From positions 2,418,001-2,482,000 of the forward strand of contig NZ_SRRO01000001.1 in the NCBI RefSeq assembly GCF_004785795.1: a DNA stretch of 64,000 nucleotides, read 5' to 3'. The notes beneath the pieces were generated by a model that was not told the origin of the DNA, did no database searches, and saw only the letters and a program-made list of their open reading frames with translations. Positions 58,122 through 64,000 of the stretch are shown piece after piece. Positions within the stretch are counted from its first letter, which is position 1; every line of letters begins with the position of its first letter. Both the position numbers and the translations under genes were made by a program. This DNA comes from Nocardioides eburneiflavus. GTDB lineage: Bacteria > Actinomycetota > Actinomycetes > Propionibacteriales > Nocardioidaceae.

Positions 58122-58415
58122 TCAGACCAGTCCGGGAGCGCGCGGACGGACCGGGTGGTGTCGCACGTCGGTCGTCCGCCCGGCCAGCACCAGGGGTACG
58201 CAGGCGGCGCGGCGGCGCGGTCGCAGCGCGCGCAGGGTGGCGTCGGGCACCACCGCGGGTCCGTGGACGCCGATGAGCGCCGTGGCTGCGGCCAGGCTCG
58301 CGACGACCACGAGTGCCTCGGCCGACATCGCCGACACGGCGGATGCGGTCGGCGCGAGCGAGATCGCCGCGACGAGCGACGCCAGCGCGACGACCACGGT
58401 CCGGACCATGGCCAC
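58122..58415 (-). CDS. DUF6412 small membrane protein
   Basis: A 97-residue protein (ATG 58409 is an alternative start) with two hydrophobic helices at about 6-28 and 33-52, then an Arg/Pro-rich tail ending VRPRAPGLV. Size, tail and position before a YidC-like gene match DUF6412, whose function is unknown. It lies 57 bases upstream of the yidC start on the same strand, so the two are likely one operon. Confidence 0.65.
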   Translation of the reverse strand: MAMVRTVVVALASLVAAISLAPTASAVSAMSAEALVVVASLAAATALIGVHGPAVVPDATLRALRPRRRAACVPLVLAGRTTDVRHHPVRPRAPGLV

Positions 58416-58438
58416 AGCCTAGCTCCGGCGCGTCCCGC

Positions 58439-59581
58439 TCACCGCCGCTCGAAGGCGCCGAGGTCGGTGGGGCCGACCGTCGGCCTGCGGACGAGCCCGG
58501 TCGGAGCGACGTGCTCCCAGCGCGCCCGCCACCGCCGTGGCACGGTCCGGCCGCGGTCGACGGCCCGCGCCGACGCACGCAGCCGGAAGTCCTCGCGGCC
58601 CGGGGCGACGAAGCTCCCGAGCCCGACGCGGAGGTTGGCCCGCGCGCGGGCGCGTCCGCTGGCGAGGTCACCGGGACCGACGAGGAGGTTGTTGCGCAGG
58701 CGTACGACGCTGCCGCCCGCCACTGCGACGAAGGTGCCGGTGGAGCGACGGTTGACGAAGGTGTTGTTGACGACCCACAGCCTCTGCGACGGCTGCGTCA
58801 GCCCCTCGGCGCCGTAGGACACCAGGGCGGAGTTCTCCGAGCGCGGCCCCTGGACGACCACGTTGCCGGCGACGAGGGACCGGCCGCCGTCGGGCAGGTC
58901 GATCGAGTAGCTGGCCGTGGAGTCGCCGTCGCTGATCCGGTTGGCCACGACCGTGGTGCGGGCCGCACGCGACTTGACGTGGTGACCCCGGTCGACGTCG
59001 CTGAACCAGCTGCCGCTGACGGACAGCGACCGGACCGCCCCCACGTAGAGGCTGTGGGACAGTCCGTCGCCGGCGCCGTTGCGGAAGAAGCGCGAACGGG
59101 TGACGACCACGTCACTCTCGGGGTCGGCGCCGGTGAGGATGCCCATCTGGTTGTCGTGGAACCAGCTGCGCGTGACGGTGAGGTCGGTGCCCTCGTGGCG
59201 GATGCCGGCGCCGTTGCGGTCGGGCACCGCCGCGCCGCTGAGCTCGACCCGGTCGACGGTGACGCGGTCGCCGGCGATGACCCAGATCGCCTTGCCCTGC
59301 GCGTCACGGCCGTCGGCGCGCAGGTGGGCGCGGCCACCGTCGCCGCGCAGCGTGAGGTCGTCCTGGGTCCAGGTCGCCGCGTCGCCGGAGTAGGTGCCGG
59401 GGTCGATGAGGACGGTGTCGCCGTCCCGTGCGACGGCCGCGGCCTGGCTCGGCACCGCCAGCTCCCGGCCGGGGCCCACGCGCCAGGTCCGCGGACCGTC
59501 GCCGGCGTACGCCGTGGAGGCGGGCACGGTCGCGGCCGCGAGGACCGTCAGGCAGAGGAGGGCCGCCCGCGCGTCAGCCAC
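58439..59581 (-). CDS. Secreted right-handed parallel beta-helix protein
   Basis: A 380-residue protein with a signal peptide (about 1-26, ALLCLTVLAAATVPASTAYA). The rest shows the turn periodicity of parallel beta-helices (pectate-lyase-like PbH1 repeats): DTVLIDPGTYSG, DLTVTRSWFHDNQMG, DVVVTRSRFFRNG, LSVSGSWFSDVD, NNTFVNRR, LRNNLLVG. No polysaccharide lyase catalytic triad is obvious. It probably binds or cleaves a glycan outside the cell. The GTG start overlaps the phosphoglucomutase stop by 8 bases, so the two genes are co-transcribed. Confidence 0.85.
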   Translation of the reverse strand: MADARAALLCLTVLAAATVPASTAYAGDGPRTWRVGPGRELAVPSQAAAVARDGDTVLIDPGTYSGDAATWTQDDLTLRGDGGRAHLRADGRDAQGKAIWVIAGDRVTVDRVELSGAAVPDRNGAGIRHEGTDLTVTRSWFHDNQMGILTGADPESDVVVTRSRFFRNGAGDGLSHSLYVGAVRSLSVSGSWFSDVDRGHHVKSRAARTTVVANRISDGDSTASYSIDLPDGGRSLVAGNVVVQGPRSENSALVSYGAEGLTQPSQRLWVVNNTFVNRRSTGTFVAVAGGSVVRLRNNLLVGPGDLASGRARARANLRVGLGSFVAPGREDFRLRASARAVDRGRTVPRRWRARWEHVAPTGLVRRPTVGPTDLGAFERR

Positions 59582-61229
59582 CGAACGCGGCCCCGCGCAG
59601 GTCGGCCTTGATCGCGTCGAGACGGCCGGCGGCCGAGATCCGGGCCGCGTCGACGCCGCCCCCGCCGGAGCCGGGCTCGACGGGGACGACGACCTCGAGG
59701 TAGCACTTGACCTTGGGCTCGGTGCCGCTCGGACGCACGATCACCCGCGCCCCCTCCGCCAGGGAGTAGCGCAGGCCGTCGGTCGGCGGCAGCGCGGCCG
59801 AGCCCTCGGAGAGGTCCTCGGCGCGCTCGACGGCGAGCCCGCCGAGGGTCGTCGGGGGAGCCGTGCGCAGGCGCTCCATGGTGGCGGCGATCTCGGAGAG
59901 GTCCTCGAAGCGCACCGACAGCTGGTCGGTGGCGTGCAGCCCGTGCTGGTGGGCGATGTCGTCGAGGATGTCGGTCAGGCCGCGGCCCTCTGCCTTGGCC
60001 TGCGCGGCGAGCTCGCAGACCAGCAGCAGCGCCGAGACGCCGTCCTTGTCCCGGACGTGCTCGGGGTCGCAGCAGTAGCCCAGCGCCTCCTCGTAGCCGA
60101 ACGCGAGGCCTTGGACGCGGCCGATCCACTTGAAGCCGGTCAGCGTCTCTTCGTGCGGCTGGCCGGCCGCGGCCGCCATCTTGCCGAGCAGGCTGGAGGA
60201 CACGATCGAGTTGGCGAAGACGCCGGTGCGGCCGCGGGCGATCAGGTGGTGGGCCAGCAGCGCACCGACCTCGTCGCCGCGCAGCATCCGCCAGCCGTGG
60301 GCGTCGGGCACCGCCACTGCGCACCGGTCGGCGTCGGGGTCGTTGGCCACGACCAGGTCGGCGCCCGCCCTCTCGGCGAGGGCCATGGCGAGGTCCATCG
60401 CCCCTGGCTCCTCGGGATTGGGGAAGGAGACGGTGGGGAAGTCGGGATCGGGGTGCTCCTGCTGCTCGACCACGTGCGGGGCGTCAAAGCCCGCGGTCTC
60501 CAGCACCTGCGCCACGGTCGTGCCGCCGACGCCGTGGAGCGGGGTGTAGACGACACGAAGGTCGCGCGGGCCGTCCTCGGCGAGGCCGGCCACGGTGTCG
60601 AGGTAGTTGTCGACGATGTCCTCGCCGACGACCCTGCCGGCGTCGCCCCGGGGCAGGTCGGCCAGCGGGCCGACGGCGGCGATCCGCTCGGCGATCTCGA
60701 TGTCTGCCGGCGGCACGATCTGGCTGCCGTCACCGAGGTAGACCTTGTAGCCGTTGTCCTGCGGCGGGTTGTGGCTCGCTGTCACCATCACGCCGGCGGC
60801 GCAGCCGAGCTCGCGGATCGCGAAGGCGAGGAGCGGCGTGGGGAGCGTACGCGGCATCACCAGCGCCTTGAAGCCGGCGCCCGTCATGATCTCGGCGGTG
60901 TCGCGCGCGAACACGTCGGAGTTGTGGCGGGCGTCGAAGCCGATCACGACGGACCCGCCGGCGTGGCCGGTGTCCTTCAGGTACGAGGCCAGGCCCGCGG
61001 CCGCACGGGTGACCACGACGCGGTTCATCCGGTTCGGGCCGGCGCCCAGCGCCCCCCGCAGGCCGGCCGTGCCGAACTCGAGCGTCCCGGCGAAGCGGTC
61101 GGCGAGGTCCGTCTCGTCGCCGCGCTCGGCGGCGGCGACGACCGCCCCGAGCTCGGCGCGGGTCTGGTCGTCGGGGTCCTCGGCGGCCCACGCGCGGGCC
61201 TGCTCGAGCAGCTGGTGGTCGGCGGTCAT
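59574..61229 (-). CDS. Phospho-sugar mutase (phosphoglucomutase/phosphomannomutase)
   Basis: A 551-residue alpha-D-phosphohexomutase that interconverts glucose (or mannose) 1- and 6-phosphates. The phospho-Ser loop is TASHNPPQDNGYK, the magnesium loop DPDADRCAVAV, the sugar-specificity loop GDEVGALL, and the phosphate-binding loop RPSGTEPKVKCY. Length fits the PGM2-like family seen in actinobacteria. The Arg-rich GFDARHNSD near residue 98 is typical. ATG 61229 with TAGCGT 6 bases upstream suggests a leaderless mRNA. Confidence 0.93.
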   Translation of the reverse strand: MTADHQLLEQARAWAAEDPDDQTRAELGAVVAAAERGDETDLADRFAGTLEFGTAGLRGALGAGPNRMNRVVVTRAAAGLASYLKDTGHAGGSVVIGFDARHNSDVFARDTAEIMTGAGFKALVMPRTLPTPLLAFAIRELGCAAGVMVTASHNPPQDNGYKVYLGDGSQIVPPADIEIAERIAAVGPLADLPRGDAGRVVGEDIVDNYLDTVAGLAEDGPRDLRVVYTPLHGVGGTTVAQVLETAGFDAPHVVEQQEHPDPDFPTVSFPNPEEPGAMDLAMALAERAGADLVVANDPDADRCAVAVPDAHGWRMLRGDEVGALLAHHLIARGRTGVFANSIVSSSLLGKMAAAAGQPHEETLTGFKWIGRVQGLAFGYEEALGYCCDPEHVRDKDGVSALLLVCELAAQAKAEGRGLTDILDDIAHQHGLHATDQLSVRFEDLSEIAATMERLRTAPPTTLGGLAVERAEDLSEGSAALPPTDGLRYSLAEGARVIVRPSGTEPKVKCYLEVVVPVEPGSGGGGVDAARISAAGRLDAIKADLRGAAFGG

Positions 61230-61235
61230 GGGCGC

Positions 61236-61241
61236 ACGCTA
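61236..61241 (-). promoter_or_regulatory. -10 element of the phospho-sugar mutase gene
   Basis: On the minus strand TAGCGT is followed by 6 bases and ATG at 61229. Confidence 0.45.
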
Positions 61242-61280
61242 TCGGGCTGCGCTGTCGGTGGGCGCTGTCAGGATCTGCCC

Positions 61281-61652
61281 ATGATCGATCACCTGGGCAT
61301 CAACTGCACCGACCTGCAGCGAGCGGCTGCGTTCTACGACCGCGTCCTCGGCGTGCTGGGTCACCGCCGCGTCATGGACGTCGACGTGGCCATCGGCTAC
61401 GGCACCGACGGTCCCGACTTCTGGATCAGCACCTTCGAGGGGGTCGGGCCCAACCGCGAGGTGCACGTCGCGTTCACGGCGCCGGACGCGGCGACGGTCC
61501 GCGCCTGGCACGCGGAGGCAGTGGCGGCCGGGGCGGAGTCCCTCCACGAGCCGCGACTGTGGCCGGAGTACCACCCCGGCTACTACGGCGCCTTCGTCCG
61601 CGACACCGAGGGCAACAACATCGAGGCGGTCTGCCACGGCGGGGACAGCTGA
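61281..61652 (+). CDS. VOC family protein (glyoxalase-like)
   Basis: A 123-residue single-module vicinal-oxygen-chelate protein: MIDHLGINCTDLQRAAAFYD opens the fold with the first metal-binding His, EVHVAFTAPD supplies the second, and GNNIEAVCHGG the Glu. The RLWPEYHPGYYGAFVRDTEG-type segment is seen near residue 95 in part. Relatives include glyoxalases and dioxygenases but most are uncharacterised. It is divergent from the phospho-sugar mutase by 51 bases. Confidence 0.88.
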   Translation: MIDHLGINCTDLQRAAAFYDRVLGVLGHRRVMDVDVAIGYGTDGPDFWISTFEGVGPNREVHVAFTAPDAATVRAWHAEAVAAGAESLHEPRLWPEYHPGYYGAFVRDTEGNNIEAVCHGGDS

Positions 61653-61692
61653 CCTCCCACGACATCCACGCGCGCACGCCCGCACCCCCGAC

Positions 61693-61698
61693 TACCGT
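61693..61698 (+). promoter_or_regulatory. -10 element of the MOSC gene
   Basis: TACCGT is followed by 6 bases and GTG at 61705. Confidence 0.45.
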
Positions 61699-61704
61699 TG
61701 TCGC

Positions 61705-62349
61705 GTGATCGCGACCGTCCTGTCCGTCAACTCAGGCTCCTTGGCGCCGGTGACGGGGCTCAAGCGCCCGAGTGGCATCCACAAGCACCCCGTCGACCGG
61801 ATCGAGGTGCGCGCCCCGGGCCCCAAGCACGGGGGACTGGGGAGCGGCGTGGTGGGCGACGCGATCTGGAGCCGCAAGCACCACGGCGGCGACACGCAGG
61901 CGGTGTACGCCGTGGCGCGCGAGGAGCTCGACCGCTGGGCGCGTGAGCTGGGGCGCGAGCTCGGCAACGGGATGTTCGGCGAGAACCTGACGACGTCGGG
62001 CCTCGACGTCGACGGTGCCGAGGTGGGCGAGCAGTGGCGGGTCGGGACCTCGCTGCTCGAGGTGTGCGGGCCGCGGGTGCCGTGCGCGACCTTCGCCGCC
62101 CACCTGGGGGAGTCGCGCTGGGTGCGACGGTTCACCGCCCACGGCCGCACCGGCGCCTACCTCGCTGTCCGCGAGGCGGGGGTGATCGAGACCGACGACC
62201 CGATCGAGGTGGTGCACCGGCCCGGGCACGGGCTGACGGTGCCGATGTTCTTCCGCGCGTGCATGGGCGACCGCGACCTCGCGGACGTCTTCCTCGACGC
62301 CGGGGTGCTGCCCGCGGCCGAGCACGACTGGCTCGCATCGCGGCGTTGA
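61705..62349 (+). CDS. MOSC domain protein
   Basis: A 214-residue MOSC-domain protein of the YiiM type, thought to transfer sulfur or bind molybdenum cofactor; YiiM relatives reduce N-hydroxylated bases. Seen are GVVGDAIWSRKHHGGDTQAVYAV in part, MFGENLTTSGLD and CGPRVPCATF, whose second Cys (after PRVP) is the conserved, likely catalytic one. The C-terminal 3-alpha region (FFRACMGDRDLADVF) is present. Probably leaderless from GTG 61705. Confidence 0.9.
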   Translation: MIATVLSVNSGSLAPVTGLKRPSGIHKHPVDRIEVRAPGPKHGGLGSGVVGDAIWSRKHHGGDTQAVYAVAREELDRWARELGRELGNGMFGENLTTSGLDVDGAEVGEQWRVGTSLLEVCGPRVPCATFAAHLGESRWVRRFTAHGRTGAYLAVREAGVIETDDPIEVVHRPGHGLTVPMFFRACMGDRDLADVFLDAGVLPAAEHDWLASRR

Positions 62350-62378
62350 GGCGGGCAGCACCCCGGCGTACGGGTGGG

Positions 62379-62876
62379 TCAGGAGAGAGCGGCCACTGCG
62401 GCGTCGTAGTCGGGCTCGGTGCCGATGGCGTCGGTCAGCTGCGTGTAGAGGACCTTGTGGTCGGCGTCGAGGACGACGACGGCGCGCGCCAGCATGCCCT
62501 GCCAGCCGCCGTCGGCCATCGCGACGCCGTAGTCCTCACCGAAGGAGGAGCGGAACGCCGAGCCGACGAGCACGTCGTCGATGCCCTCGGCGCCGCAGAA
62601 GCGGGCCTGGGCGAGGGGCAGGTCGACCGAGACGTTGACGACGGCGGTGTTGTCGAGGCCGGCGGCGAGCTCGTTGAACTTGCGCACGCCGGCCTGGCAC
62701 ACGCCGGTGTCGATGCTCGGGAAGATGTTGAGCACCACGCGCTTGCCGGCGACGTCGGCGTCGGTGAGTGCGCCGAACTTGAGGTCGACCAGGTCGAAGC
62801 CCGGTGCCTGCGATCCGACCGCGGGGAGCTCGCCCACGGTGCTGACGGTGTTGGGGCCGAGTTGTGTGGTTGCCAT
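62379..62876 (-). CDS. tpx: Thiol peroxidase
   Basis: Tpx reduces hydrogen peroxide and lipid peroxides using thioredoxin. The 165-residue peroxiredoxin has the peroxidatic Cys in FPSIDTGVC (Gly where many homologues have Pro) and the resolving Cys in QARFCGAEGI; VRKFN and DVSVDLP-like VNVSVDLPLAQA complete the active site. ATG 62876 is preceded by TAGGTT in the leaderless layout. It is divergent from the DUF2252 gene with only 39 bases between the starts. Confidence 0.95.
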   Translation of the reverse strand: MATTQLGPNTVSTVGELPAVGSQAPGFDLVDLKFGALTDADVAGKRVVLNIFPSIDTGVCQAGVRKFNELAAGLDNTAVVNVSVDLPLAQARFCGAEGIDDVLVGSAFRSSFGEDYGVAMADGGWQGMLARAVVVLDADHKVLYTQLTDAIGTEPDYDAAVAALS

Positions 62877-62882
62877 GGCCCC

Positions 62883-62888
62883 AACCTA
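62883..62888 (-). promoter_or_regulatory. -10 element of tpx
   Basis: On the minus strand TAGGTT is followed by 6 bases and ATG at 62876. It lies within the upstream region needed by the divergent DUF2252 promoter. Confidence 0.45.
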
Positions 62889-62903
62889 CTGGGCGCGGAG
62901 ACC

Positions 62904-62909
62904 TAGAGT
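62904..62909 (+). promoter_or_regulatory. -10 element of the DUF2252 gene
   Basis: TAGAGT is followed by 6 bases and ATG at 62916. Confidence 0.45.
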
Positions 62910-62915
62910 GCCCGC

Positions 62916-64000
62916 ATGGCCGCCGCGCGAACACCCGACCGGACCGACCTCATCATCGAGGTGCTGCGCGACGCCTTCGCACCGCTGATGCGCGCGGACC
63001 CGGTGGCGTTCCGCGCGAAGTACCGCAAGATGGCCCGCGACCCGCACGCGTTCTATCGCGGCACCGCGTGCCTGTTCTACAACGACGTCACGACCGGGAC
63101 CGACGACTGGGCGCGCCACGGCGCGGAGCGGATCTGGATCCACGGCGACCTCCACGTCGAGAACTTCGGCACCTACCTCAACTCCGACGGCCGGCTCGTC
63201 TTCGACATCAACGACTTCGACGAGGCCTACCTCGGTCGCTTCACGTGGGACCTCCAGCGCTTCGCCGCGAGCCTCGCGCTGGTCGCCTGGCAGAAGGCGC
63301 TGCCCGAGGAGGCGATCCGCAAGCTGATCGCCCGCTACGCCCGCTCCTACCTCGCCCAGGTCAACCACTACGTCGCCTCCGACTCCGACGACGACTTCGA
63401 GATCACCCTCGACACCGCCCACGGACCGGTACTGGTCGCGCTGGAGGAGGCGCGGGCGATGCGCCGCGCCGACCTGCTCGACGAGACGACGGTGATGCAG
63501 AGGGGGGTCCGGAAGTTCGCCGACGACGGGACCACGCGCCGCCTGCCGCGGGAGGAGCGCACCGAGGTGGTGGCAGCCTTCCGCGCCTACCTCGACACCA
63601 TCCCGACGTCCAAGCGCTTCGACCGCGAGCTGTTCTACGACCTGCGCGACGTCGTCGGCAAGTCCGGCTTCGGCATCGGCAGCGCCGGGCTCCCGGCGTA
63701 CAACGTGCTGGTCGAGGGCTACAGCCAGGCGCTCGACAACGACGTCGTGCTCAGCATGAAGCAGGCCAACATCCCCGCCGTGAGCCGCTTCGTCGACACC
63801 AGCGAGGTCGACGCCTACTTCGAGGACGAGGGGCACCGTACGTCCGTGAGCCAGCGCGCGCTCCAGGTGCACACCGACCCGCTGCTCGGCCACACGGTGA
63901 TCGGTGGCGTCGGCTACGTCGTCTCCGAGGTCTCGCCCTACGAGGTGGACCTCGACTGGGGCGAGATCAACGAGCCCGCCGAGATGCGCGACGTGGTCGA
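62916..64000 (+). CDS. DUF2252 protein, C-terminus cut by the window end
   Basis: An open reading frame runs from ATG 62916 without a stop to the end, 361 codons. It matches DUF2252, a kinase-like family: FYRGTACLFYNDV near residue 47, the hallmark HGDLHVENFGTYLNSDGRLV in part at about 76-95, and DINDFDEAYLGRFTWDLQRF following. The HGDLHxENFG and DxNDFD motifs resemble the catalytic and metal loops of aminoglycoside-phosphotransferase-like kinases. Substrate unknown. An opposite-strand reading over the same region is a shadow. Full length is expected to be about 430-450 residues. Confidence 0.9.
   Translation, partial: MAAARTPDRTDLIIEVLRDAFAPLMRADPVAFRAKYRKMARDPHAFYRGTACLFYNDVTTGTDDWARHGAERIWIHGDLHVENFGTYLNSDGRLVFDINDFDEAYLGRFTWDLQRFAASLALVAWQKALPEEAIRKLIARYARSYLAQVNHYVASDSDDDFEITLDTAHGPVLVALEEARAMRRADLLDETTVMQRGVRKFADDGTTRRLPREERTEVVAAFRAYLDTIPTSKRFDRELFYDLRDVVGKSGFGIGSAGLPAYNVLVEGYSQALDNDVVLSMKQANIPAVSRFVDTSEVDAYFEDEGHRTSVSQRALQVHTDPLLGHTVIGGVGYVVSEVSPYEVDLDWGEINEPAEMRDVV

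Noticed and set aside
62886..63893. A 335-codon minus-strand frame at the window end
   Set aside because: The plus strand encodes the conserved DUF2252 motifs here; the minus frame is its shadow.

Overview
The window is very GC-rich (about 70 percent), densely packed, and reads as chromosome of a high-GC Gram-positive bacterium. Gene order and family choice point to the Nocardioidaceae, most likely Nocardioides or a close relative: DUF6350-purN-purH-folD-DUF3017-mdh, monomeric NADP isocitrate dehydrogenase, an actinobacterial SdhCAB complex, a mycobacterial Sdh1-like complex, DUF4328 and DUF6412 proteins, and GTG starts with GTGA/ATGA overlaps. That assignment is inference from memory of these families, not a search. 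No tRNA, rRNA, CRISPR array, integrase or transposase was seen, and no gap between genes exceeds about 300 bases.

Layout. 1-4916: end of a membrane gene, purine synthesis (purN, ZTP riboswitch, purH), one-carbon metabolism (folD, DUF3017), then convergent malate dehydrogenase across a palindromic repeat cluster. 4981-16871: lipoprotein, aquaporin, isocitrate dehydrogenase, membrane proteins, an exporter, a 53-residue small gene, a secreted lipase with a Crp-type site, trpS, an RNA ligase-like protein, a YihY protein, and a DUF559 nuclease-like gene bracketed by paired hairpin repeats. 17048-24296: two different complex II operons transcribed divergently. 24304-36243: DUF4328 protein, sulfotransferase, the methylmalonyl-CoA mutase operon mutA-mutB-meaB, an M20 hydrolase, an orphan PAS histidine kinase, a tiny Cys-rich protein with a leader ORF, a glycerophosphotransferase and a hydrolase.

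36324-52735 is a nucleoside uptake and salvage neighbourhood: BMP lipoprotein, ABC ATPase and two permeases on one strand; cytidine deaminase and thymidine phosphorylase on the other; then adenosine deaminase, a uridine kinase-like protein, two aldehyde dehydrogenases and deoxyribose-phosphate aldolase. Imported deoxynucleosides would be deaminated and phosphorolysed, and the deoxyribose phosphate cleaved by DeoC to acetaldehyde, which the aldehyde dehydrogenases could oxidise. Two paralogous solute-binding/VWA proteins are interleaved with these genes. 52814-64000 holds a PH-domain protein, a secreted protein with 14 Cys-pair repeats, a TetR regulator with twin operators and its divergent reductase target, YidC-DUF6412, a beta-helix protein, phosphoglucomutase, VOC, MOSC, thiol peroxidase and a truncated DUF2252 gene.

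The least ordinary signals are REP-like palindromic repeats sitting in frame inside two coding genes (mutB, uridine kinase), four long hairpins bracketing the DUF559 gene, a hairpin-repeat cluster between DUF3017 and mdh, a recurrent leaderless promoter layout in which a TAG stop codon can double as the start of the next gene's -10 box, a secreted 14-repeat protein compatible with two seven-bladed propellers, and a leader-peptide plus Cys-rich microprotein pair.
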